Positions 34,916 to 41,737 of a stretch of DNA of 64,000 nt are shown here, piece by piece; the first letter of the stretch is position 1; the number at the start of each line of letters is the position of its first letter. Under the pieces are notes generated by a model, which saw nothing but the letters and a program-made list of their open reading frames with translations, searched no databases and was not told where the DNA came from. Source of the stretch: Mesorhizobium caraganae. GTDB taxonomy: Bacteria; Pseudomonadota; Alphaproteobacteria; Rhizobiales; Rhizobiaceae. Location: contig NZ_JAFCGY010000001.1 in assembly GCF_016836705.1 (NCBI RefSeq), positions 124,001 to 188,000 on the forward strand, given 5' to 3'. Made by a program: the position numbers and the translations under genes.

Positions 34916-34936
34916 TATGTCAGTACTATTGACGTA
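34916..34936. promoter_or_regulatory. Palindromic operator upstream of the MarR-type gene
   Basis: TATGTCAGTA, centre C, TATTGACGTA: 8 of 10 positions are complementary between the arms. It lies 23 bases upstream of the marR-type start, in the ilvE-marR intergenic region. Confidence 0.55.
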
Positions 34937-35141
34937 GTTTCCCTGCAATGGTAATTTTTGACAAGCTTTTGGGCGGATTGCGAACGAAAAGGCAAGGGAG
35001 CGCGGTTTTTCCGGAACTTCCTGAGTTTGCCAGAGTTCGATTATCCGCTTACGCTTCAAGATATACGGCCGCCCGATGCGGCTGTCGCGAAACAAACAAC
35101 AACACCAATGATGTGCGGGCCGCCGCCCGCGGGAGGTTTCC

Positions 35142-36035
35142 ATGGCATCCGTTCCCTTCGACCAGCTTGAAGGCTTCATCTGGATGAACGGCGAGTTCGT
35201 CAAATGGGCCGACGCCAAGATCCACGTGCTGACCCACGGCCTGCACTATGCCAGCGCCGTCTTCGAGGGCGAGCGCGCCTATGGCGGCGCGATTTTCAAG
35301 CTGAACGAGCATACCGAGCGCCTGCATGAATCGGCGCGCCTACTCGGCTTCAAGATTCCCTATTCTGTGGCCGAGCTCAACGACGCCTCGACCACGCTTC
35401 TGAAGAAGCAGGGTTTCCAGGATGCCTATGTCAGGCCGATCGCCTGGCGCGGCAGCGAACAGATGGGCGTGTCGGCGCAGAACAGCCGCATCAACTGCGC
35501 CATCGCCATCTGGCAGTGGCCGAGCTATTTCGACCCGGCGCAGAAGCTCAAGGGCATCCGTCTCGATCTGGCGGAATGGCGCCGGCCCGACCCGCGCACG
35601 GCGCCGTCGAAGTCGAAGGCCGCCGGCCTCTACATGATCTGCACCATGTCCAAGCATGCCGCCGAGGCCAAGGGCTATGCGGATGCCATGATGCTCGACT
35701 GGCGCGGCCAAGTCGCGGAAGCCACGGGCGCCAACATCTTCTTCGTCAAGGACGGCAAGATCCACACGCCCAAGCCCGATTGCTTCCTCGACGGCATCAC
35801 CCGCCGCACCGTCATTGGCCTGGCCAAGGACCGCGGCCTTGAGGTGATCGAGCGCGCCATCATGCCTGAGGAACTCGAAGGCTTCGAACAGTGCTTCCTC
35901 ACCGGAACGGCCGCGGAAGTGACGCCGGTTTCCGAGATCGGTCCCTACCGATTCGAGGTCGGCGAGATCGCCAAGACTTTGATGAACGACTATTCTGCCG
36001 CAGTGCAGCCTAAGCATGCGATAGCTGCAGAATAA
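35142..36035 (+). CDS. ilvE: Branched-chain amino acid aminotransferase
   Basis: 297 residues, standard length. A fold-type IV PLP enzyme: HGLHYASAVFEGERAY, VRPIAWRG, PSKSKAAGLYMICTMSKHAA with the PLP lysine upstream region, EATGANIFFVKDGKIHTP and ITRRTVIGLAKDRG, and EQCFLTGTAAEVTPV. It transfers amino groups from glutamate to the 2-oxo acids of Leu, Ile and Val. GGGAGG precedes the ATG and a terminator follows. The neighbouring MarR regulator may affect it through the shared intergenic region. Confidence 0.95.
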   Translation: MASVPFDQLEGFIWMNGEFVKWADAKIHVLTHGLHYASAVFEGERAYGGAIFKLNEHTERLHESARLLGFKIPYSVAELNDASTTLLKKQGFQDAYVRPIAWRGSEQMGVSAQNSRINCAIAIWQWPSYFDPAQKLKGIRLDLAEWRRPDPRTAPSKSKAAGLYMICTMSKHAAEAKGYADAMMLDWRGQVAEATGANIFFVKDGKIHTPKPDCFLDGITRRTVIGLAKDRGLEVIERAIMPEELEGFEQCFLTGTAAEVTPVSEIGPYRFEVGEIAKTLMNDYSAAVQPKHAIAAE

Positions 36036-36061
36036 CGGAAATCACAGCTTTTTTCGCAAGC

Positions 36062-36092
36062 AGGGGCGGTTTTAGGGCCGCCCCTTTTATTT
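36062..36092 (+). terminator. ilvE terminator
   Basis: Stem AGGGGCGG and CCGCCCCT, 8-base loop, followed by TTTTATTT, about 30 bases after the ilvE stop. A typical intrinsic terminator. Confidence 0.9.
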
Positions 36093-36180
36093 CAGCATTT
36101 ACGCATTTGACTTTCGTCTAATTCGGCGTCTCATGATGGTGTCGGCCCGGGAGGCTGGCAGCTATGGAGGGACTAGGTAC

Positions 36181-36498
36181 ATGGATACGAACACGCTCAT
36201 TGCGATCGTTGTGCAGGTAATAGCGGGTGTTGTCGGTGGTCAGGCAATCGGCGTTGCGCTGAAGAATGCGGCGATGGGCCAGTTGACCAAAATCCTGGGC
36301 GGCGCCATTGGCGGCGTCGGCGGCGCGGCGATCCTCGGCAGCCTGCTCGGCGGCGGCACGGTCGATCCGGCAGCGGCTGCGGCGGCAACCGGCGGCTTGG
36401 GCAGCGCGTTGAACATCGAAAACCTCGTCGGCGGCGCGGGCGGCGGCGCGATCCTGACCGGCATCATCGGTGCGGTCATGGGCGCGATGAAGAAATAA
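36181..36498 (+). CDS. Small Gly/Ala-rich hydrophobic protein, conserved in rhizobia
   Basis: 105 residues from the ATG at 36181, preceded by GGAGGGACTAGG. Hydrophobic stretches rich in Gly and Ala (AIVVQVIAGVVGGQAIGVAL, ILGGAIGGVGGAAILGSLLGGG, GGAGGGAILTGIIGAVMGAM) suggest a membrane-associated or glycine-zipper protein. Known homologues in rhizobia are hypothetical. It lies between ilvE and the MBL gene, with its own spacing, and has no assigned role. Confidence 0.8.
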   Translation: MDTNTLIAIVVQVIAGVVGGQAIGVALKNAAMGQLTKILGGAIGGVGGAAILGSLLGGGTVDPAAAAAATGGLGSALNIENLVGGAGGGAILTGIIGAVMGAMKK

Positions 36499-36639
36499 GC
36501 CTCGACATCTCGGGCTTCGTCATATGGGCGGCCGTTGGGCCGCCCATTTCTGTTTTCGGGTCTGTCAAGATTGTCGCGCACCTGTGGACGTTGCCGGCCT
36601 GTGCCTCTACATCACGCGAGACACAGCGAAAGGACAATC

Positions 36640-37278
36640 ATGGGTCAGCTCAATGCCGGCATCGTGCCGGTAACGCCCTTCCAGCAGAACTGCACCATCC
36701 TGTTCGACATGGATGACAAGCATGGCGTCGTCGTCGATCCGGGCGGCGACATCGACAAGGTGCTGGCGGTGCTGAAGGACAATGCGATCTCGGCCGGCGC
36801 GATCTGGATCACCCATGGCCATATCGACCATGCCGGTGGCGCCATGGAACTGAAAGAGGCGCTCGGCGTCGAGATCATCGGCCCGCATGAAGCCGACAAG
36901 CCGCTGCTCGACAACCTGGAAAAGCAGGGCCGGCTCTACGGCATTGCAGGGGTGCGCAACTGCGTTCCCGACCGGTTCCTCAGCGAAGGCGAAACCGTGT
37001 CGTTCGGTTCGCATGTGTTCGAGGTGCTGCATTGCCCAGGCCATGCGCCCGGCCATGTCGTTTACTATAACCGCGCGGCGAAGTTCGCCCATGTCGGCGA
37101 TGTGCTGTTTCGCGGGTCGGTGGGGCGCACCGATCTGCCGGGCGGCGATCATGCGACGTTGATCGCCTCGATCAAGGACAAGCTCTTGCCGCTCGGCGAC
37201 GACATCGGCTTCATCTGCGGCCATGGCCCGGGCGGCCGTTTTGGCGAGGAGAGGCGGACCAATCCGTTCCTTACTTAG
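36640..37278 (+). CDS. MBL-fold metallo-hydrolase, glyoxalase II-like
   Basis: 212 residues from the ATG at 36640 (AAGGA upstream). The metallo-beta-lactamase motif THGHIDHAGG supplies the His/Asp zinc ligands; further ligands are in LHCPGHAPGHVV and the conserved Asp in HVGDVLFRGSVGRTDLPGGD and CGHGPGGRFGEERRTNPFL. Such YcbL-type proteins hydrolyse glutathione thioesters or related thioesters in the cytoplasm. It stands alone and converges on the BA14K gene across a shared terminator. Confidence 0.92.
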   Translation: MGQLNAGIVPVTPFQQNCTILFDMDDKHGVVVDPGGDIDKVLAVLKDNAISAGAIWITHGHIDHAGGAMELKEALGVEIIGPHEADKPLLDNLEKQGRLYGIAGVRNCVPDRFLSEGETVSFGSHVFEVLHCPGHAPGHVVYYNRAAKFAHVGDVLFRGSVGRTDLPGGDHATLIASIKDKLLPLGDDIGFICGHGPGGRFGEERRTNPFLT

Positions 37279-37297
37279 CGATGTCTTTCTGCCAACA

Positions 37298-37329
37298 AAA
37301 AAGCGCCGACCTTGCAGTCAGCGCTTTTT
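37298..37329. terminator. Bidirectional terminator between MBL and BA14K genes
   Basis: AAAAAGCGC and GCGCTTTTT pair across a 14-base loop. Both sides are A/T-rich, so it can stop transcription from either convergent gene. Confidence 0.8.
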
Positions 37330-37347
37330 GTTTGGGGCAGGGAAGCC

Positions 37348-37758
37348 TCAATTAGCGGTGCAGAAATGCTGCTCACCGTCATTGCCGGTGAACGTGCCGC
37401 TGCGGGCGTTGAAGGTCCGGTAGCGGTCCGAGCAGTATTCGTACCAGTCGCGGGTCCACGGCTCGGCATAGCGGTCGGCATAGACAACCCTCGGCTCGGC
37501 ATAGTAACGGCGCACCGGCCGCACTTCGCGATAGTCGTAGTCGTCGTCATAGCTGCTGTAGCGCGGCTGCGGATTGCTCAGCGCTCCGGCGATCAGGGCG
37601 CCGGCCGCAAGGCCGACCACACCGGCTGCAAGCGCGTCACCATTGTGGTGACCATGATGGCGATGGCGCCATTCGTCGGCGTTGGCGGCGGGCAGAGCGG
37701 CGAGCGTGGTCGCGGCGAGTGCGGCGCCCAGGATGGCGGTCTTGAAAATGCGATTCAT
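37348..37758 (-). CDS. BA14K family protein
   Basis: 136 residues from the ATG at 37758, with GGAG upstream. A signal peptide (1-27, ending ANADEW) is followed by a His-rich region, a glycine-zipper-like helix (AAGVVGLAAGALIAGALSNP) and the BA14K C-terminus WYEYCSDRYRTFNARSGTFTG with NDGEQHFC. BA14K proteins of Brucella and rhizobia are small exported or surface proteins, some with lectin-like activity. Function here is unknown. Confidence 0.92.
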   Translation of the reverse strand: MNRIFKTAILGAALAATTLAALPAANADEWRHRHHGHHNGDALAAGVVGLAAGALIAGALSNPQPRYSSYDDDYDYREVRPVRRYYAEPRVVYADRYAEPWTRDWYEYCSDRYRTFNARSGTFTGNDGEQHFCTAN

Positions 37759-37953
37759 TTTGGTCTCCTTCGTGCCGGCCCGGGTAGTTCTAGGGGGATG
37801 CGGTCCGGCCTTGGGGACGATTAATAGGAGACCGTGGCTGAACGGGGGCTGAACGGAATTTACACCTCTGAATTCAGGCCATGCGGCAAAAACCAAGCGC
37901 GTGCGGAAGGCGCTCCGCCTCATCAATCTCCGTCCAGACTGTCTTGAGCCGGC

Positions 37954-38166
37954 TCAGCCGACCGACAGATTGACGGCCTTCGGACCCTTGCCGCGCTTGT
38001 CCGGCTCGGTGTCGAATGTCACTTTCTGCCCATCTTCCAGACCGGGAAGACCCGACGCCTGCACGGCGGAAATGTGGACGAAGACATCCTTCTGGCCGTC
38101 GTCCGGCGTGATGAAGCCGAAGCCTTTGGCATGATTGAAGAATTTGACGGTGCCGGTCTGCGGCAT
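37954..38166 (-). CDS. Cold-shock protein (CspA family), copy 1
   Basis: 70 residues: [20 protein letters not shown] and [10 protein letters not shown], i.e. the RNP1 (KGFGFI) and RNP2 (VFVHIS) motifs of the single cold-shock domain, then GPKAVNLSV. Such proteins bind RNA/ssDNA and act as RNA chaperones in the cold or in stationary phase. A paralogue lies 350 bases upstream in the same direction. It ends about 50 bases from the convergent region beyond its stop. Confidence 0.95.
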   Translation of the reverse strand: MPQTGTVKFFNHAKGFGFITPDDGQKDVFVHISAVQASGLPGLEDGQKVTFDTEPDKRGKGPKAVNLSVG

Positions 38167-38516
38167 GGGAAGCTCCCTTTGATCCCATAAAGTCAGTTTC
38201 GGGCCGGCAAATGCCCGAAGGGAAATTTGTCCTTTATTTTAGCGCTATCGGCAAGAGAAAGTTTTGGCGAGGCCGGCAACGGTCGAGGGGGTGAAATAGA
38301 TCGTTGCAGGCAAGGCAATTCGCGCCAGACGATCGCGCCGGCGATTAGCCATTCGATGAACGGGCCGAGCGTCCTTTGCCCATCACCGGCGGACATGAAA
38401 AAGGCGCGACGGGAAACGTCGCGCCTTCGAAACTCTGGGACGGCTGACAATGCCGGTTCAAGCACGCTTTCAGTGCTTCCTTCGCGCGCCCTGACGGGCG
38501 CGCGGGCACCGCCGGT
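38167..38516. other. Intergenic region between two csp genes
   Basis: No convincing gene. It contains the terminator of the upstream csp copy (38396-38427), a second strong palindrome CGCGCGCCC/GGGCGCGCG at 38483-38504 just after that gene's stop, and the 5' leader of the downstream csp copy (38167-38300), as expected for cold-shock genes with long leaders. Confidence 0.5.
38396..38427 (-). terminator. Terminator of cold-shock gene copy 2
   Basis: An 11-bp perfect stem (AAGGCGCGACG/CGTCGCGCCTT, 5-base loop) is followed, on the minus strand, by a T-run. It lies about 90 bases beyond the stop codon. Confidence 0.85.
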
Positions 38517-38729
38517 TCAGGCCGCGCGGAGATTGACCGCCTTCGGGCCCTTGCCCATGCGGTCGGGTTCAACGTCGAAGGTGACCTTCTGGCCGTCGAC
38601 GAGCGTACGCAGGCCCGAAGCCTCGATCGCGGAAATGTGGACGAACACATCCTTGGCGCCGCCGTCGGGCGTGATGAAGCCGAAGCCTTTGGTCGCGTTG
38701 AAGAATTTAACGGTGCCGGTCTGGGCCAT
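38517..38729 (-). CDS. Cold-shock protein (CspA family), copy 2
   Basis: 70 residues, with the same RNP1 (KGFGFI) and RNP2 (VFVHIS) motifs and [20 protein letters not shown]. It is about three-quarters identical to its downstream paralogue. GGAG precedes the ATG. It has its own terminator, and the roughly 480 bases between it and the Kazal gene at 39216 include its 5' leader and no other gene that I can see. Confidence 0.95.
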   Translation of the reverse strand: MAQTGTVKFFNATKGFGFITPDGGAKDVFVHISAIEASGLRTLVDGQKVTFDVEPDRMGKGPKAVNLRAA

Positions 38730-39215
38730 TGGGGAAACTCCTTCACCCGTGTCAGTCTTGTGGTTTGCCCGCCGCCTGGCATCGTGGGCAAGTCCCGGTG
38801 GTTGCTTCGGCAGTCCTGCATTTGCGCATGGTAAAACCCCCCGCCGAAAACGGGGCCGTCAGAGATTCACAGTATCGGGGAAAGGTCGTCCAAAACGTTC
38901 CGCTCTCCGGGTCGCAAATGCCCGAACACAAAATTTATCGCACGGAAACGTGATAGTTGCAAGATAGCGCCGCGGGCCGCGACCATCGACGCATCCCAAC
39001 GCAGGCGCTTCGATAAACCCGGCCCCGTTGGCGGTCATCAGCCAGAGCCCGGCCACGCATGGTCCAGTTGCGATAGTCCAAGGTTAAAACAATGCGGGAA
39101 GGGGTATCGCATGGCTGCGCCGCGCCGCAAACAGGGGTTGCATTTGGCAAGGGATTGGCGAGGATCGACAGGCGCGTTTTGCGCCGGGACGGGGGTTCTC
39201 GAGGGAGGCATATTC

Positions 39216-39626
39216 ATGAGATTTCTTGCGACGATCTTCTCGCGCCAGGGTCTTACCATTCTCTTCCTGTCGGGTCTTCTTGCGGCCTGCACCGTCGTCG
39301 TCGACGACGGGCCGGGACCCCGTCCGCGGCCGCCACGGCCGGAACCGGAATTCTGCACCAGGGAATATGAGCCGGTCTGCGCGCGGCGCGGCGGTGACCG
39401 CCAGACCTTTGCCAATGCCTGCCTCGCAGAGCGCTCGGGCTACCGCATCGTGCGAGACGGCCCTTGCCGTGAAGGCGGTGGCGGCGGCGGCGGTGAGGAA
39501 CCGACATTCTGCACGCGCGAATATGCGCCCGTCTGCGCCCGCCGTCATGGCGAACTGCGCACCTTCCCCAATGCCTGCGAGGCCCGTGCCGCCGACTATC
39601 GCGTCGTCGACAACGGGCCGTGCTGA
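39216..39626 (+). CDS. Lipoprotein with two Kazal-type domains
   Basis: 136 residues from the ATG at 39216 (GAGGGAGG upstream). A lipoprotein signal ends in LLAAC (Cys25). After a Pro-rich linker come two near-identical Kazal units, FCTREYEPVCARRGG...RIVRDGPC and FCTREYAPVCARRHG...RVVDNGPC, each with four visible cysteines and the C-x6-PVC pattern, joined by a Gly8 linker. Kazal domains typically inhibit serine proteases; a membrane-anchored tandem suggests protection from outside proteases. The bacterial Kazal set often lacks one disulfide, as here. Confidence 0.88.
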   Translation: MRFLATIFSRQGLTILFLSGLLAACTVVVDDGPGPRPRPPRPEPEFCTREYEPVCARRGGDRQTFANACLAERSGYRIVRDGPCREGGGGGGGEEPTFCTREYAPVCARRHGELRTFPNACEARAADYRVVDNGPC

Positions 39627-39636
39627 GAAGGCGCCT

Positions 39637-39788
39637 TTACCTTCTCCCCTTGTTGTGGGAGAAGGTGGATCGGCGCGTTAGCGCCGAGACGGTTGAGGGG
39701 TGTTGGACGGAATGAGGCGTTGGTGTCTTCTGGAACACCCCTCATCCGACCGAGCTTCGCTCGGCCACCTTCTCCCAGAGGGGGAAGG
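39637..39788. repeat. REP-like palindromic repeat pair
   Basis: Two facing units: ACCTTCTCCCC...GGGAGAAGGT then GGATCGGCGCG...CGCCGAGACGGTTGAGGGGTGTT, and the mirror unit AACACCCCTCATCCGACCG...ACCTTCTCCC. The same building blocks occur at 43762 and 47838. It follows the Kazal gene directly. Confidence 0.85.
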
Positions 39789-39818
39789 CAAGGTCGCGGA
39801 TCAAATCGGAATGGCTGC

Positions 39819-40037
39819 CTACACCGGATACGCCCCGTCGGCGGGGCCGGCGTAGAGCTCTGCGCCGTTCTCGTCGCAGATACGCAAGCGATCGGGGATC
39901 TGCGGCATGGCCAGCGTATGGAACAGCGCGGTTGCGCCCTGCAGGGCGGCGCGCAGGTTGGGCGCTTCCAGCGACACTCTGTCGAGCGTGGCTTCGTCGG
40001 CGGCGCGCGAACGGTAGAACTCGATAAAGAAGTTCAA
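39819..40037 (-). CDS. Small conserved hypothetical protein
   Basis: 72 residues starting at a TTG at 40037 with GGAG seven bases upstream; the frame is open further but with poor starts. The sequence is NFFIEFYRSRAADEATLDRV, then ALQGATALFHTLAMPQIPD and LRICDENGAELYAGP. It looks like a compact alpha/beta domain found in Mesorhizobium hypothetical proteins; I do not know its function. The two flanking repeats (REP-like and RIME-like) isolate it from neighbours. Confidence 0.65.
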   Translation of the reverse strand: MNFFIEFYRSRAADEATLDRVSLEAPNLRAALQGATALFHTLAMPQIPDRLRICDENGAELYAGPADGAYPV

Positions 40038-40090
40038 GCAAGTCTCCGTGGCAGAGCGTTGCGCGAGCTTGTTGCCGTCACCTTGCACCT

Positions 40091-40213
40091 AGAGCGTTTC
40101 ACCGTTTCCCGGAAACAGCGAACCGCTCTATCTCTGTTTTTTCGCAATTCCCTAGGGAAAGCGCTACGCGCTTTTCCCGGGAAAACCGCTCACACTTTTC
40201 CTGGAATTGCTCT
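40091..40213. repeat. RIME-like intergenic repeat, copy 3
   Basis: AGAGCGTTTCACCGTTTCCC...GAACCGCTCT followed by CAATTCC and TTTTCCTGGAATTGCTCT. It differs from copies 1 and 2 by an internal extra palindrome, CCCTAGGGAAAGCGC...GCGCTTTTCCCGGG, at about 40150-40181. Confidence 0.85.
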
Positions 40214-40250
40214 AAGGCGACGGAGGGGCGCACGAAGCGCCCCTTGCCGG

Positions 40251-40388
40251 TCAGTTTTTGGACTTCGGCTTCAGGCCGCTCTCGGCCTGCTTGACCGACG
40301 AGCCGAAGGGGGCAGCCGGCTTGGCCACGACTTTATCCTTCTTCGGCTTGCGCGTTTCGCGGTTGCTTCGCTGTTGACCCTTGGACAT
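40251..40388 (-). CDS. Very small basic protein, 45 residues
   Basis: An ATG at 40388 is preceded by AGGAG six bases upstream and opens 45 codons: MSKGQQRSNRETRKPKKDKV, then VAKPAAPFGSSVKQAESGLKP and a KSKN end. It is Lys/Arg-rich and probably unstructured, suggesting nucleic-acid binding. The excellent ribosome site and same-direction neighbours at 40430 and 40711 support translation. I know no function for it. Confidence 0.7.
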   Translation of the reverse strand: MSKGQQRSNRETRKPKKDKVVAKPAAPFGSSVKQAESGLKPKSKN

Positions 40389-40429
40389 GGACTGCTCCTG
40401 GTGCGTGTTGGCCTGGCTTTGCCGGCGTT

Positions 40430-40714
40430 TCAGGCGGCCGGGTTGTTGGAAACAACCGGGTTGTTGGCAGCAACCGGATCGTCGGCCACTTCGAGATTGT
40501 CTTCCGTGGTGACCCGCTCATAGGTCTCCTGCTCGCTGCGGATGCGGTATTGCGGCGAGCCGTCCTTGACCGGCAACCTGCTCTTGATCTCAAACAATTC
40601 CACGGGCTTCTGGAGCATCCCGATGCGGCTCTTCATGCGCACCGTCTGGCCGACGGCGAAGCGGTGCGAGGGCGTGTCGGTGCGCGGACGCGCATTCTGC
40701 TGGAAGCGGATCAT
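40430..40714 (-). CDS. Conserved hypothetical protein, 94 residues
   Basis: 94 residues, with RFAVGQTVRMKSRIGML and LPVKDGSPQYRIRSEQETYERV, a pattern like small SH3-like or PilZ-unrelated beta folds of rhizobia. The C-terminus is an Asn/Pro repeat (VAANNPVVSNNPAA). Its start overlaps the previous gene's stop by four bases, so the two are coupled. No function is known to me. Confidence 0.75.
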   Translation of the reverse strand: MIRFQQNARPRTDTPSHRFAVGQTVRMKSRIGMLQKPVELFEIKSRLPVKDGSPQYRIRSEQETYERVTTEDNLEVADDPVAANNPVVSNNPAA

Positions 40715-40980
40715 GCTGCGTTCTCCTGGTCGCGCCTCAGCGCTGTTTCGAGTTCGAGGTAGTCTATGGCGACAAGCTGGCTGGTGGTCGGGTTCTTCAC
40801 CGCCCTTGCCGGCAAATGGATGAAGGTGGCGATGCGACGCCAGGCAAGCCGCGACATGCCCTCGATCAGCTCTTCATCGTGATCGATGTCATAGTCGCCG
40901 GCCGGCAGTTGCCCTTCCAGTCCGCCGAGCACGAAGGGTGCCGCGAAATGGGCGATGGAATGGGTGGTGCGCTCCGACAT
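40711..40980 (-). CDS. Conserved hypothetical protein, 88 residues plus
   Basis: 89 residues from the ATG at 40980, MSERTTHSIAHFAAPFVLGG then LPAGDYDIDHDEELIEGMSRL and WRRIATFIHLPARAV. The FVLGGLEGQLPAGDYDIDHDEE core is seen in small rhizobial hypothetical proteins (residues 16-38). It heads a short leftward group with the next gene (ATGA overlap) and probably the 45-residue gene. Longer in-frame starts exist upstream but lack a ribosome site. Confidence 0.75.
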   Translation of the reverse strand: MSERTTHSIAHFAAPFVLGGLEGQLPAGDYDIDHDEELIEGMSRLAWRRIATFIHLPARAVKNPTTSQLVAIDYLELETALRRDQENAA

Positions 40981-41554
40981 TGGCTTGGCTCTGGTTCCGC
41001 CTGGACGCGCTGCACGCCACTGTGCCGGCAATTCAGATATCGGCGATTTGGAATGAGTTTGGCGGGTCGAGAACTTCTGACGCCGCGATATGCCAAGCTT
41101 GGCCCAAAAACGACCTTACAACTCATAGCCCTAAACAGCGGTATGTTCAAGATAATTTCATCTCGATTCACCATCCTAAAAATTTAATTCCTATAATCTT
41201 GGATAAAACTGCTATGACGTATTTATATCAACAAATCGATTATCGACGGCGCGCCGGAATAATTGTCCTGTCGCCTGATTTTATTTTTGCTGAAAAGGCG
41301 AAATCTATGAGAATCATGAAAACACCAGACGGCCCAGCGATTGCCATCGCGCCAATCGTCGCGTTCCCGAAAGCCCTCTCTGTGCGCCTGACGATAAGGA
41401 GCGACGAAGCGGCACGGCGCAAGGTCGCCGACACCGACGGAACGCTGCGGCGGAAGCGCCAGCTTGCCGAAAGCAACCGGCTAATTTGACCGGGCGAGCT
41501 TGGTCATGACCTGCAGCGCTGCGCGCTCGCTGGACACCCCCGCCGCACTTTGAT
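40981..41554. other. Intergenic stretch with an AT-rich segment
   Basis: About 570 bases without a convincing gene. From about 41110 to 41310 the DNA is clearly AT-richer than its surroundings (for example CCTAAAAATTTAATTCCTAT and TATTTATATCAACAAATCG). An open frame from 41214 or 41309 to 41489 (starting MRIMKTPDGPAIAIAPIVAF from the second start) has no strong ribosome site and may be spurious. Confidence 0.4.
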
Positions 41555-41632
41555 TTACGCACGGTTGTTGCCCTGATCGAAGACGATACCCGGCTTCGAT
41601 CTGCCCTTGAATCTGTCTCTTCCATGCCTTAG
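41555..41632 (+). pseudogene. Receiver-domain fragment (truncated response regulator)
   Basis: The frame reads LRTVVALIEDDTRLRSALES and then VSSMP and a stop. VALIEDD-x-LRSALE is the first strand and helix of FixJ/NarL-type receiver domains, with the acidic pair. No start codon is in frame nearby and the domain stops after about 25 residues, so this looks like a remnant. The same frame continues into the sulfotransferase gene after the stop. Confidence 0.45.
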
Positions 41633-41737
41633 GTCCGGCTAGCGGACAAACACGGCAGGTTTCCCATCAACAGAGATCAGAGAAGAGCGGCAGGCGCAGG
41701 TTCGGGCGGACAGCCACCGCTGGGCCTCGACCAATAT

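Noticed and set aside
38193..38465. 90-codon frame between the two cold-shock genes
   Set aside because: It overlaps the terminator hairpin and a csp leader, and has no family resemblance.
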